DNA from: Pseudomonas panipatensis
GTDB lineage: Bacteria; Pseudomonadota; Gammaproteobacteria; Pseudomonadales; Pseudomonadaceae
Assembly: GCF_900099785.1 (NCBI RefSeq)
Contig: NZ_FNDS01000007.1
Span: 1 to 64,000, forward strand
Reading direction: 5' to 3'
Length of the DNA: 64,000 nt
The notes beneath the pieces were generated by a model. The model made no database searches. It was not told the DNA's origin and saw only the letters and a list, made by a program, of their open reading frames with translations. Shown one piece after another: positions 1 to 8,438 of this stretch. Each line of letters starts with the position of its first letter. Position 1 is the first letter of the stretch. The translations under genes were made by a program, and so were the position numbers.

Positions 1-311
1 CGCCGTTCGCCGGCCAGGTGCAGTTCGCCGCTGTCCAGCAGGGCGGCCATGCGCGGGGCGATCTGGGACGGGTCGATGCGGTCCGGCCACTCGCCCATCA
101 GGCCCATGATCACCGCGCGGTCGGTGCCGTGCCCGACGCCGGTGGCGGAGAGCGAGCCGTACAGGCGCACTTCGAGGCGCTCGACGCGCGCGAGCAACTG
201 GCGCTCGCGCAGGGCGCCGATGAACAGCGCGGCGGCGCGCATCGGCCCCACCGTATGCGAGCTGGATGGGCCGATACCGATCTTGAACAGGTCGAACACA
301 CTGATAGCCAT
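1..311 (-). CDS. sdaA: L-serine ammonia-lyase (serine dehydratase), N-terminal part
   Basis: Only the first 103 codons are inside the window; the gene continues past the left edge. The visible protein starts MAISVFDLFKIGIGPSSSHT, followed by VGPMRAAALF, the conserved start of the beta domain of iron-sulfur L-serine dehydratases. These enzymes deaminate L-serine to pyruvate and ammonia in the cytoplasm; the 4Fe-4S cysteines lie in the missing C-terminal part. The ATG at 311 is the family's usual start. Pseudomonads carry two paralogues (sdaA and sdaB), and which one this is cannot be decided from this fragment. The next gene is divergent. Confidence 0.9.
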   Translation of the reverse strand, partial: MAISVFDLFKIGIGPSSSHTVGPMRAAALFIGALRERQLLARVERLEVRLYGSLSATGVGHGTDRAVIMGLMGEWPDRIDPSQIAPRMAALLDSGELHLAGER

Positions 312-489
312 GCCGGGCTTCCTCGAGTCGCTTGACGCCTGGTAGCGATTGTCCGCGCCCGCAGCCGAGAGAAAATGTCCGTTTCCGACCCGTAAATTCA
401 CCTGGACACCGACCATCCGCCAGCGCCGGCGGCTGCCCGTCGAGGCTGGCAGCGGCTAAACTGCGCGCTCTTCGTCCTGCGAGAACCCC
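312..489. promoter_or_regulatory. Divergent intergenic region, sdaA / lipoprotein
   Basis: This 178 bp gap separates the leftward serine dehydratase from the rightward lipoprotein gene, so it should hold both promoters. I could not pick out a convincing -35/-10 pair or operator. The lipoprotein gene has only a weak purine-rich stretch (GAGAA) ahead of its ATG. Confidence 0.4.
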
Positions 490-1149
490 ATGAAACGCTC
501 CCTGATCCTGCTCAGCGCCCTGATGATCGGCGCGACCCTCCACGGCTGCGGCGGTGGCGATGACAAGACCAAGACCGAGAAGGCAGCGGCCGCCGCCGCA
601 CCGGCCGACAGCTGCACCGGCCATCCGCTGGAAAAGGCCCTGCCGCCCATGGCCACGCTGTACGGCTACCCCTACCTGTCGCGCAAGTGCGGCTACAACG
701 ACGCCAGCGTCGTCTACGGCAAGGCCGACGGCAGCCAGCGCCTGGAAATCAGCCTGATCGACACCGGCATGCCGGCGCCGGCCCAGGACGGCAACAGCGA
801 TGCCGCCATCGCCTACCGTGGCGCCCAGGACAAGCTGCGCGAGATGACCCACTCCAGCCTGACCCTGCTCAACAGCACCCGCGAAGCCGCGCTGAAGAAC
901 GGCACCGCCGACAAGTTCGGCGGCGAGGACTACCTGCCGGTGATCGACACCACGCGCATGGGCGATCCGCTGGCGATCGTCGCGCCCGCCAAGGGCGAGA
1001 GCGGCGTTTCCACCCTCACCGGGCTGATCAAGAGCCGCTACGTGCTGAGCATCAGCTCCGCGGACAAGCCCAACGGCGGCAACGCCCAGGCCATGCGCCA
1101 GCTGTTCGTGCCCTTCGTCGAGCAGATGAAGCTGACCGCGCTGCCCTGA
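490..1149 (+). CDS. Putative lipoprotein of unknown function
   Basis: The 219-residue product has a lipoprotein signal peptide: a basic start (MKRS), a hydrophobic core (LILLSALMIGATL) and a lipobox-like HGC with Cys20 as the likely lipidated residue. A short Ala/Lys-rich linker (residues about 26-40) precedes a soluble domain that I do not recognise. Residue +2 after the Cys is Gly, not Asp, which would favour sorting to the outer membrane; this is inference from the general Lol rule. Two later cysteines (about residues 42 and 60) could pair in the periplasm. The gene lies upstream of the threonine aldolase on the same strand with a 152 bp gap. Confidence 0.75.
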   Translation: MKRSLILLSALMIGATLHGCGGGDDKTKTEKAAAAAAPADSCTGHPLEKALPPMATLYGYPYLSRKCGYNDASVVYGKADGSQRLEISLIDTGMPAPAQDGNSDAAIAYRGAQDKLREMTHSSLTLLNSTREAALKNGTADKFGGEDYLPVIDTTRMGDPLAIVAPAKGESGVSTLTGLIKSRYVLSISSADKPNGGNAQAMRQLFVPFVEQMKLTALP

Positions 1150-1301
1150 GCCTGCGCAACGCCGCGGCCGGGCTCCGACCAGGGCGTACAACCTTCGCGG
1201 TGGTATGCCCTGGCACCTCGCCTGATCGGCAGCCCCGCGGCCCCGCCCGCAGTGAACTTCGCTACGCTGCCTGGAGGATTTCCGCTTCCGAGGGCGTAGC
1301 C

Positions 1302-2348
1302 ATGTTCGACAACTCCCAGCAATTCGCCAGCGACAACTATTCCGGTATCTGCCCGGAAGCCTGGGCGGCGATGGCCGAGGCCAACCGCGGCCATGAGCGC
1401 GCCTATGGCGAGGACCAGTGGACCGCGCGCGCCGCCGATCACTTCCGCCAGTTGTTCGAAACCGATTGCGAAGTCTTCTTCGCCTTCAATGGCACCGCCG
1501 CCAACTCCCTGGCCCTGGCCGCGCTGTGCCAGAGCTACCACAGCGTGATCTGCGCCGAGACCGCCCACGTCGAGACCGACGAGTGCGGCGCGCCGGAGTT
1601 CTTCTCCAACGGTTCCAAGCTGCTGCTGGCCAAGACCGACGCCGTGGGCAAGCTCAGCCCGGCGGCGATCCGCGAGATCGCCCTGAAGCGCCAGGACATC
1701 CACTACCCCAAGCCGCGCGTGGTGACCCTCACCCAGGCCACCGAGGTCGGCAGCGTCTACCGCCCCGACGAGCTGCGCGCGATCAGCGAGACCTGCCGCG
1801 AGCTGGACCTGCACCTGCACATGGACGGTGCGCGCTTCGCCAACGCCTGCGCCGCGCTCGACGTGTCGCCGGCCGAGCTGACCTGGAAGGCCGGGGTCGA
1901 GGTGCTCTGTTTCGGTGGCACCAAGAACGGCATGGCGGTGGGCGAAGCCATCCTGTTCTTCAAGCGCGAGCTGGCCGAAGGCTTCGACTACCGCTGCAAG
2001 CAGGCCGGTCAACTGGCCTCGAAGATGCGCTTCCTCGCCGCGCCCTGGGTCGGTGTGCTGCAGGACGACGCCTGGCTCTACTACGCGCGGCACGCCAATC
2101 AGTGCGCGTGCCTGCTCGCCGAGCGGGTCGCCGATGTGCCCGGTGTGAGTCTGATGTTCCCGGTGGAGGCCAACGGCGTCTTCCTGCAGATGTCTGAGCC
2201 GGCGCTGGAGGCCCTGCGTCAGCGTGGCTGGCGCTTCTACACCTTCATCGGTGCCGGCGGCGCGCGCTTCATGTGCTCCTGGGATAGCGATAGCGCTCGG
2301 GTCGAAGCGCTGGCGCAGGATATCCGCGAGGTCATGGCGACGGCTTGA
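1302..2348 (+). CDS. ltaE: Low-specificity L-threonine aldolase
   Basis: A 348-residue fold-type I PLP enzyme. The family cleaves L-threonine or L-allo-threonine to glycine and acetaldehyde. The segment HMDGARFANA (residues 173-182) holds the Asp and Arg that contact PLP, and GGTKNG (205-210) carries the Schiff-base lysine, Lys208. The ATG at 1302 is preferred because GAGGG lies about 8 bases upstream and the protein then matches the usual family length; the open frame runs further upstream but that part looks like non-coding shadow. Together with the nearby serine dehydratase gene this suggests a local glycine/serine/threonine catabolic neighbourhood. Confidence 0.92.
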   Translation: MFDNSQQFASDNYSGICPEAWAAMAEANRGHERAYGEDQWTARAADHFRQLFETDCEVFFAFNGTAANSLALAALCQSYHSVICAETAHVETDECGAPEFFSNGSKLLLAKTDAVGKLSPAAIREIALKRQDIHYPKPRVVTLTQATEVGSVYRPDELRAISETCRELDLHLHMDGARFANACAALDVSPAELTWKAGVEVLCFGGTKNGMAVGEAILFFKRELAEGFDYRCKQAGQLASKMRFLAAPWVGVLQDDAWLYYARHANQCACLLAERVADVPGVSLMFPVEANGVFLQMSEPALEALRQRGWRFYTFIGAGGARFMCSWDSDSARVEALAQDIREVMATA

Positions 2349-3212
2349 GCCACCGGCATCGGCCTCGCGCGAGTCACAGGACAAAACGGTAGACAGCCTG
2401 TGCACAGGCTGTGGACAAGGCTCTTGGTAGAGGGGCGGGCGGCACGCTCGCGGGTGTCCCTCACGGCGCCCGATGAAAGCCCTGAACGCCAGACGCTGCA
2501 AGGGCTGCATGGGGATTCCGGCGCTTTGCGAGTTCGTCCACAGCTGCTGTGGAGCGGCCCTTGGCTTTCCTGTGGAAAAACTGTGTGCCAAGGGCTGTAC
2601 CCCAGGCGCTTCGCTGCCTGCCGATAGCTGTTCGTTTTTTGCTCAATGGTCTGCGGCGGCGTGCCCGCGCGCCTGTGCATGCTTTTTTCGCTGGCAAGCC
2701 TGCGCAGCCTGTTCCCTGCTATCCCCGGAAACTGTTGGCGGCGCTGTGGGCAGGCTGTGGATAAGAGGCTCGCGAAGGCGCCTGGCGAGGCTCGCCAAGG
2801 GCTGTGCGTTTTTTCGCCAGCGCTGCCGGAAAAATCGTCCAAGCCATTGATATTCATGGCTTCCCCTGTTCGCACCGAGCCTCGGCGGAACTGTCCACAG
2901 TGGCTGTGGGGCATTTCCCGGACAAGCTGTGGAAAAGCTGTCGGCAAATGTCTCCTGAGCCGACTCTGCCTGGCCGCGAAGCTTCTGCTCAGGGAATGAG
3001 CGATAGGCCCTGCCAAGGCATCCGCGCCGACCGCCGCCATGGGTTTTCCCCAATGCCTGTGGGGCGAGCGGCAGGGATGCTGTGCAAGGGCTGTGGACAA
3101 ACCGCTGTGAGCCCCGTCCGGCAAGGGCTCGGTGTGCTTGGGTGTTTTTTGTCCAGGGGCTCGGCGGGCGCCTGCCTATACTTCGGAAGACCCCGGCGGC
3201 AGGAGGTGTCCC
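2349..3212. repeat. Non-coding array of DnaA-box-like repeats
   Basis: This 864 bp gap has no credible gene; frames crossing it have no family signature. It holds five 9-mers of the form TGTGGANAA, the complement of the DnaA box TTATCCACA: 2410-2418 (TGTGGACAA), 2571-2579 (TGTGGAAAA), 2756-2764 (TGTGGATAA, perfect), 2938-2946 (TGTGGAAAA) and 3092-3100 (TGTGGACAA). All are in one orientation and spaced 154-185 bp. The C/T-type and A-type boxes alternate, and the flanks of the two A-type boxes resemble each other (GTCCACAG 35-45 bp upstream of each), so the array looks like two or more diverged units of about 350 bp. An inverted repeat TCCACAGCTGCTGTGGA lies at 2537-2553. The promoter of the next gene must lie near the right end. 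Confidence 0.6.
3201..3206 (+). promoter_or_regulatory. Strong ribosome binding site fixing the EF-G-like start
   Basis: A perfect AGGAGG lies 6 bases before the ATG at 3213. It decides the start against an upstream in-frame ATG near 3132, which would add 27 residues with no family similarity. Confidence 0.8.
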
Positions 3213-5258
3213 ATGAGTCATTCGGTCGAACAGATCCGCAGCGTGGCCCTGGTCGGGCATGGCGACAGTGGCAAGACGCTGCTGGCGGAGGCCTTGCTGC
3301 AGCGCAGCGGGGCGATTCCGGTCATGGGCTCGCTGGAGCGCGGCGACACGGTCTGTGACGGCGACCCGCTGGAGCGCGAGTATCACCATTCGCTGTCCGC
3401 ATCGCTGGCGCACTTCAGTTACGCCGATACCCATATCCAATTGATCGACACCCCCGGCGCGCCTGATTTCATCGGCCATGCCCTGCCGGCGTTGGCGGCG
3501 GCGGACACCGCCCTGGTGGTGGTCAATGCGCAGAACGGCATCGAGCTGAGCACCCGGCGGATGATGGCCTGGGCCGCCGAGCGCGGGCTGTGCCGGATGC
3601 TGGTGGTGAACAAGATCGACGCCGAACGCGTCGATCTGCCGAGCCTGCTCGCCGACCTGCGCGAGGCGTTCGGCAAGGAAGTGTTGCCGCTCAACCTGCC
3701 GGCCGCTGGCGCCACGCGGGTGGCCGATTGCTTCTTCGCGCCGGCCGGCGAGGCCGACTTCTCGTCGGTGGCGGATGCCCACCAGGCCCTGGTGGATCAG
3801 GTCGTCGAAGTCGACGAAGAGCTGATGGCGCGTTACCTGGAACAGGGCGCGATCCAGCCGGAAGAGCTGCATGAGCCCTTCGAGCGCGCGCTGCGCGAGG
3901 GCCACCTGATCCCGCTGTGTTTCGTCTCGGCGCGCAGTGGCGCCGGGGTCGGCGAGCTGCTGGAGGTGCTGGCGCGGCTGGCGCCGAATCCCACCGAGGG
4001 CAATCCGCCGCTGTTCGAACGGGTCGACGAGCAGGGCCGGGTGCAGGCCTTCCGTTCCCGCCCCGATCCGCAGGCGCATGTGCTGGCCCATGTGTTCAAG
4101 GTGGTGATCGACCCCTTCGTCGGTCGCCTGGCGGTGTTCCGCGTGTACCAGGGCAGCCTGCGCCGTGACATGCAGTTGTTCGCCGGCGATGGCCGCAAGG
4201 CCTTCAAGGTCGGCCATCTGCTGCGGCTGCAGGGCAAGCGCCACGAGGAGGTGGTGCAACTGCTGCCTGGCGATTTCGGCGCCTTGAGCAAGGTCGATGA
4301 GCTGGAATACGACGTGGTCCTGCACGACTCCCACGACGAGGACCATATCCGCCTGCAGCCGCTGGACTTCCCCACGCCCATGCAGGGCCTGGCCATCGAG
4401 GCCAGCCGGCGTGGCGACGAGCAGCGTTTGGCCGAGGTGCTGCAACGGCTGCGCGTGGAGGACCCCTGCGTGCGCCTGGATTACAACGCCTCGACCCAGG
4501 AAACCGTGCTGCGCGGCATGGGCGAGCTGCACCTGCGCTATCTGCTCGAACGCCTGACCAGCGGCTACAAGCTGGAGGTGAGCACCCGGCCGCCCAGCGT
4601 GCCCTATCGGGAAACCGCCACGCGCGCGGCCGACGGCCACAGCCGGCACAAGAAACAGACGGGCGGCGCCGGGCAGTTCGGCGAGGTGTTCCTGCGCGTC
4701 GAACCGCTGCCGCGCGGCAGCGGCTTCGAGTTCGTCGATGCGGTGAAGGGCGGGGTGATTCCCGGGCAGTTCATCCCCTCGGTGGAGAAGGGTGTGCGCT
4801 CGGCGCTGGCCGCCGGCCCCCTGGCCGGTTTCCCGGTGGAGGACATCAAGGTCACGGTCTTCGACGGCAAGAGCCACTCGGTGGACTCCAAGGACATCGC
4901 CTTCCAGGCCGCCGGGCGCAAGGCCATGCTCGATGCCCTGCGCAACGCCGGGGCGATCGTGCTGGAGCCGATCGTCAACGTCCAGGTGACCGCGCCCGAA
5001 GCCAAGCTCGGCGATATCACCGCCGACCTCACCGGTCGCCGTGGCCAGGTGCTCGGCGCCGAACCGCTGTCGACGCACCTGTCGCTGGTGCGCGCGCAGG
5101 TCCCGCTGGCGGAGTTGGAGGGCTATGCCAACCGGCTGAAATCGATCACCGCCGGGCAGGGCGTCTACAACCTCGAGGCCAGCCATTACAGCGCCGTGCC
5201 GCAAGAGGTGCAGCAGCGCCTGGCCAGCGGCTACAAGGTGGCGCAGGAAGAAGACTGA
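3213..5258 (+). CDS. Elongation factor G-like GTPase
   Basis: A 681-residue translational GTPase with EF-G architecture: G domain, domain II, and domains III-V. Visible motifs are the P-loop GHGDSGKT (15-22), DTPG (79-82) and NKID (133-136). The switch I region is unusual: where canonical EF-G has an RGITI motif, this protein has a diverged LEREYHHSLSASLAHF (53-68). The P-loop also lacks the usual AHIDAGKTT. It therefore belongs to the divergent EF-G-like group, not to the ribosome translocase proper. Its precise role, whether stress-related or auxiliary on the ribosome, is not established by the sequence. It is monocistronic, with the DnaA-box-like array upstream. Confidence 0.85.
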   Translation: MSHSVEQIRSVALVGHGDSGKTLLAEALLQRSGAIPVMGSLERGDTVCDGDPLEREYHHSLSASLAHFSYADTHIQLIDTPGAPDFIGHALPALAAADTALVVVNAQNGIELSTRRMMAWAAERGLCRMLVVNKIDAERVDLPSLLADLREAFGKEVLPLNLPAAGATRVADCFFAPAGEADFSSVADAHQALVDQVVEVDEELMARYLEQGAIQPEELHEPFERALREGHLIPLCFVSARSGAGVGELLEVLARLAPNPTEGNPPLFERVDEQGRVQAFRSRPDPQAHVLAHVFKVVIDPFVGRLAVFRVYQGSLRRDMQLFAGDGRKAFKVGHLLRLQGKRHEEVVQLLPGDFGALSKVDELEYDVVLHDSHDEDHIRLQPLDFPTPMQGLAIEASRRGDEQRLAEVLQRLRVEDPCVRLDYNASTQETVLRGMGELHLRYLLERLTSGYKLEVSTRPPSVPYRETATRAADGHSRHKKQTGGAGQFGEVFLRVEPLPRGSGFEFVDAVKGGVIPGQFIPSVEKGVRSALAAGPLAGFPVEDIKVTVFDGKSHSVDSKDIAFQAAGRKAMLDALRNAGAIVLEPIVNVQVTAPEAKLGDITADLTGRRGQVLGAEPLSTHLSLVRAQVPLAELEGYANRLKSITAGQGVYNLEASHYSAVPQEVQQRLASGYKVAQEED

Positions 5259-5360
5259 GCGCGATTCGTTGGGTGGGGGCGTTCGCGAGGTCCAGGCCCA
5301 TGGGCCGCGCTGCCCTCAACCCCAGCCGACGGGGCGCGCCGGCTTGGCGAGCGGCGCCGC

Positions 5361-5942
5361 TCAGGCGCGGCGGCGGGCCTGCTGGTCGATCAGGTGTTGC
5401 AGACGGAACAGGTGGCGGTAGCCGGCTTCCCAGGCGCCGTGCCCGGATTTCACGTTGATGTGTCCGGCCTGCGGCAGGATCAGCGTCTCGGCGCCCCAGG
5501 CGCGGCCCAGCTGCAGGGCGCGCTGCGGGCTGCAGGCGAGGTCGTTGTCGGAGCCGACCAAGACGCTGGGGAAGGGCAGGGCGTCCAGTGCGATGGGGGC
5601 GAAATTGCGCAGCGCGGCGTGGCAGCTTTCCCGCTCGACGTCCGCCGGCGCCACCAGCAGTGCGCCGGAGACCTGGGAGCGCACGCGCGGATCGGCGCGA
5701 CGCGCCCAGGAGGCAACGGTCACGCAACCCAGGCTGTGGGCGATGAGCACCACGCGGCCCGGCAGGCGGCGGATTTCACGATCCAGTTCGGCCACCCAGT
5801 CGGCGTGACGCGGGGTGATCCAGTCCTCTTGCTCGACCCGCGAGGCATTCGGCAGGGCCTGCTGCCAGTGACTCTGCCAATGCGCCTCTTCCGAGCCGTG
5901 CCAGCCCGGCACCAGCACATAGCGGACGCGTTCGTTACGCAT
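5361..5942 (-). CDS. RBBP9/YdeN-family serine hydrolase
   Basis: A 193-residue alpha/beta hydrolase. Near the N-terminus is LVPGWHGSEEAHWQSHWQ, typical of the RBBP9/YdeN family. The nucleophile elbow is HSLGC (Ser within AHSLG), the acidic residue is probably in GSDND, and the catalytic His is in AGHIN near the C-terminus. The physiological substrate is unknown for the bacterial family; small acyl esters are hydrolysed by relatives. The ATG at 5942 is supported by GAGGGG about 8 bases upstream. It is convergent with the EF-G-like gene and divergent from the DUF3079 gene. Confidence 0.85.
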   Translation of the reverse strand: MRNERVRYVLVPGWHGSEEAHWQSHWQQALPNASRVEQEDWITPRHADWVAELDREIRRLPGRVVLIAHSLGCVTVASWARRADPRVRSQVSGALLVAPADVERESCHAALRNFAPIALDALPFPSVLVGSDNDLACSPQRALQLGRAWGAETLILPQAGHINVKSGHGAWEAGYRHLFRLQHLIDQQARRRA

Positions 5943-6134
5943 GGATTCACCCCTCGGCATCAAGACGGGGAGCAGTGTAAGGCCGGCGATTAGATTGATT
6001 AAGGAATAAAAAATACTTTGCTTATTCTTTATATGCTTATGCCGGTCGCTCGTTGATCGGCTTGACCTGCGGCAAGCCGATTCCCGGCGACAGGGCGCTA
6101 AATCGAAGCACTGTCTTTGCCTGGGGATAAGCTC
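5943..6134. promoter_or_regulatory. Divergent intergenic region, hydrolase / DUF3079
   Basis: This 192 bp gap contains an A+T-rich stretch at about 5990-6040, in contrast to the G+C-rich surroundings. It is probably the core promoter area for one or both divergent genes. No operator was recognised. Confidence 0.4.
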
Positions 6135-6350
6135 ATGGCCAAACGCTTCCCGCTGCATCCCAAACACCCCGAACGCATCTGCTGGGGCTGCGATCGCTAT
6201 TGTCCGGCCGAGGCCATGGGCTGCGGCAACGGCGCCAGCCGCACCCAGCATCCCAGCGAAGTCCTCGGCGACGACTGGCTGGCCAGCGGCGACTGGGGCT
6301 TCGAGGCCGAAGCCGAGGCGCCGCCGCAGGTGCCTGACGCGGCGCGCTGA
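6135..6350 (+). CDS. DUF3079 small protein
   Basis: A 71-residue protein beginning MAKRFPLHPKHPERICWGCD, followed by RYCPAEAMGCGNG. The four cysteines arranged CWGCD-x-YCP...MGCGNG with conserved histidines suggest a small metal-binding (zinc or iron) knuckle. The family is known from many Proteobacteria as DUF3079 and has no assigned function. The C-terminal 20 residues are acidic and probably disordered. The ATG at 6135 is chosen over one at 6117 because the family begins MAK(K/R)FPLHP. It is convergent with the ChaC gene, whose stop is one base away. Confidence 0.8.
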   Translation: MAKRFPLHPKHPERICWGCDRYCPAEAMGCGNGASRTQHPSEVLGDDWLASGDWGFEAEAEAPPQVPDAAR

Positions 6351-6351
6351 T

Positions 6352-6999
6352 TCAGTCCGCGGACTTGCCGCAGCAGCGCGCCAGCAAGGCTTCCAGGTTG
6401 AGATCGGGCATGGCGCAGGCGCGTAGCGCGTTGACCGTCTGCTCGACGTAATCGCGGGTGCTGCCGAAGTGCCCCTGGGCGCTGGCGAACACCCGTTGCA
6501 CGATGCTGTCCGGCAGCGAACCGGCGTAGCTGGGCAGGTGGCGTTCGAGGACGAAGCCCAGGGCGCGCACGCGGCTACCGTCGTCCAGGCGGCAACTGAG
6601 CCATTCCGGGCGGTAGGAGGCGTAGGGCATCTCGCGCTGCCAGAGGGCGAAGAGGTTGGCGTCGAGTTCCTCTTCGGGCAGCCGGTAGGCGAAGCCGGCG
6701 CAGGAACCGCCGCGGTCCAGGCCCAGCACCAGGCCGGGCATTTCCGGGGTACCGCGGTGGGTCAGCGACCATAGATAGAGACCCCGGTGATAGCCATGCA
6801 CGCGCGCCCGGCGCGTCTCGGCCACCGGGAATTCCGGGCGCCAGATCAGCGAACCGTAGGCGAACAGCCACACCGGCCCACCATCGTGCTCGGCCATGCT
6901 GATTTCCAGCGAGGCGCGCAGTTGCTCCGCGCTGAGCCGTTCCGGCGCCCCCAGCGCCGGTGGATAGAAGGGGCCGTCCAATGCCGTCGAGCTAGTCAT
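6352..6999 (-). CDS. Gamma-glutamylcyclotransferase, ChaC family
   Basis: A 215-residue member of the ChaC group, which cleaves glutathione (gamma-Glu-Cys-Gly) to 5-oxoproline and Cys-Gly in the cytoplasm. The substrate-binding loop signature FAYGSLIW is at residues 46-53. The segment WQREMPYASYRPEW probably supplies the catalytic glutamate (E of REMPY). The length is normal for the family. It is the last gene of a long leftward series but is separated from the monooxygenase gene by 106 bp, so it may have its own promoter. Confidence 0.88.
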   Translation of the reverse strand: MTSSTALDGPFYPPALGAPERLSAEQLRASLEISMAEHDGGPVWLFAYGSLIWRPEFPVAETRRARVHGYHRGLYLWSLTHRGTPEMPGLVLGLDRGGSCAGFAYRLPEEELDANLFALWQREMPYASYRPEWLSCRLDDGSRVRALGFVLERHLPSYAGSLPDSIVQRVFASAQGHFGSTRDYVEQTVNALRACAMPDLNLEALLARCCGKSAD

Positions 7000-7105
7000 G
7001 CGTAACCCCCCAGTTACCTCACGCTGTCTGAAAAGTTAGCGGATGTAAGGGTTTGACTGAAGGGCTGTGTCCGTAAGACACCTTTACCCGGACGAACGGC
7101 GGCGT

Positions 7106-8431
7106 TCAGCCGTTTCGCGGAGCATGCGCCGGGCGTTCCAGTCCGAGGTTCTCGCGCAGCGTGCGGCCTTCGTACTCGCGGCGGAACAGGCCGCGCCGCT
7201 GCAACTCCGGCACCACCTGATCGACGAAGGCATCCAGTCCCTCCGGCAGCAGCGGCGGCATGATATTGAAGCCGTCCGCCGCGCCTTCGCGGAACCATTC
7301 CTCCAGGTGGTCGGCGACCTGCAGCGGCGTGCCGACCAGCGTGCAATGGCCGCGCGCGCCGACGATCTTCAGATACAGCTGGCGGATCGTCAGGTTCTCC
7401 CGGCGCGCCAGCTCGATGAATAGCGCCTGGCGGCTCTTCATCGCGTTGCTTTCCGGCAGCGCCGGCAGCGGTCCGTCCAGCGGGTAGGCGGACAGGTCGA
7501 TGCCACCGGCCATGCCCGACAGCAGGCCGAGGCCGAGTGACGGTTCGACCAGGTTCTGCAACTCGGCGTAGAGGTCCTCCGCCTCGCTCTGGGTGCGTCC
7601 GAGCACCGGCGAGATGCCCGGCATGATCTTCAGTTGCTCGGCGTGGCGCCCGTACCGGGCCAGGCGTGCCTTGAGGTCGCCGTAGAAGGCGCGCGCCTCG
7701 GCCAGGGTCTGCTGCGCGGTGAACACCACCTCGGCGGTGCGCGCCGCCAGCTCGCGGCCCGGCTCGGAGGAGCCGGCCTGCACCAGCACCGGCCGGCCCT
7801 GCGGCGAACGCGGCAGGTTCAGCGGGCCGCGCACGCGGTAATAGGTGCCCTGGTGGTCGAGGGTATGCAGCTTGCGCGGGTCGAAGTAACGCCCGCTGGC
7901 CTTGTCGCGGAGAAAGGCGTCGTCCTCGAAGCTATCCCACAGGCCCTGGGCGACATCGATGAACTCCTCGGCGTGGGCGTAGCGCTCGGCGTGATCGAAG
8001 TGCCGTTCGCGGCCGAAGTTGTGGGCTTCCTGGTCGGTGGCCGAGGTCACCAGGTTCCAGCCGGCGCGGCCGCCGGACAGGTGATCCAGCGACGCGAAGC
8101 GGCGCGCCAGCAGGTATGGATCGTTGTAGCTGGTGGAGACCGTGGAGATCAGGCCGATGCGTTCGGTGGCGGTGGCCAGCCCGGAGAGCAGCACCAGCGG
8201 ATCGAGGACTTCGCCGCCGATGGTGCGGCTGGCCAGTTCCGGGCTGCCGAGCAGGGCCAGGTTGTCGGCGAAGAAGATGCTGTCGAACTTGCCGCGCTCG
8301 GCCGTGCGGGCCAGGCGCAGGTAGTGCTGGAAGTCCAGGGCGGCGGCGTGGGCGCGGGGATGGCGCCAGGCGGCCAGGTGGTGGCCGCTGCCCATGAGGA
8401 AGGCGCCGAGTTTGATCTGTGCTTGGCTCAT
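7106..8431 (-). CDS. LLM-class FMN-dependent monooxygenase, NtaA/SnaA/DszA family
   Basis: A 441-residue flavin-dependent monooxygenase. The start KLGAFLMGSGHHLAAWRHP is the hallmark of the NtaA/SnaA/DszA branch of bacterial luciferase-like enzymes, which use FMNH2 from a separate reductase to oxidise N- or S-containing organic compounds such as nitrilotriacetate or dibenzothiophene sulfone. No flavin reductase gene is adjacent. The gene begins 7 bases after the stop of the TonB-dependent receptor gene, so the two are almost certainly co-transcribed. This suggests uptake plus oxidative cleavage of an organic sulfur or chelator-type compound; the substrate is inference. Confidence 0.88.
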   Translation of the reverse strand: MSQAQIKLGAFLMGSGHHLAAWRHPRAHAAALDFQHYLRLARTAERGKFDSIFFADNLALLGSPELASRTIGGEVLDPLVLLSGLATATERIGLISTVSTSYNDPYLLARRFASLDHLSGGRAGWNLVTSATDQEAHNFGRERHFDHAERYAHAEEFIDVAQGLWDSFEDDAFLRDKASGRYFDPRKLHTLDHQGTYYRVRGPLNLPRSPQGRPVLVQAGSSEPGRELAARTAEVVFTAQQTLAEARAFYGDLKARLARYGRHAEQLKIMPGISPVLGRTQSEAEDLYAELQNLVEPSLGLGLLSGMAGGIDLSAYPLDGPLPALPESNAMKSRQALFIELARRENLTIRQLYLKIVGARGHCTLVGTPLQVADHLEEWFREGAADGFNIMPPLLPEGLDAFVDQVVPELQRRGLFRREYEGRTLRENLGLERPAHAPRNG

Positions 8432-8438
8432 GTTCGCC

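Noticed and set aside
687-1301. Long upstream extension of the threonine aldolase frame
   Set aside because: It overlaps the lipoprotein gene in another frame, is Arg/Gln-rich like a shadow frame, and the aldolase family starts at MFDNSQQF (1302).
2643-5204. Very long open frame opposite the EF-G-like gene
   Set aside because: It is antisense to a gene with clear GTPase motifs; its composition (His/Gln/Ala-rich) is the usual shadow of high-G+C coding DNA.
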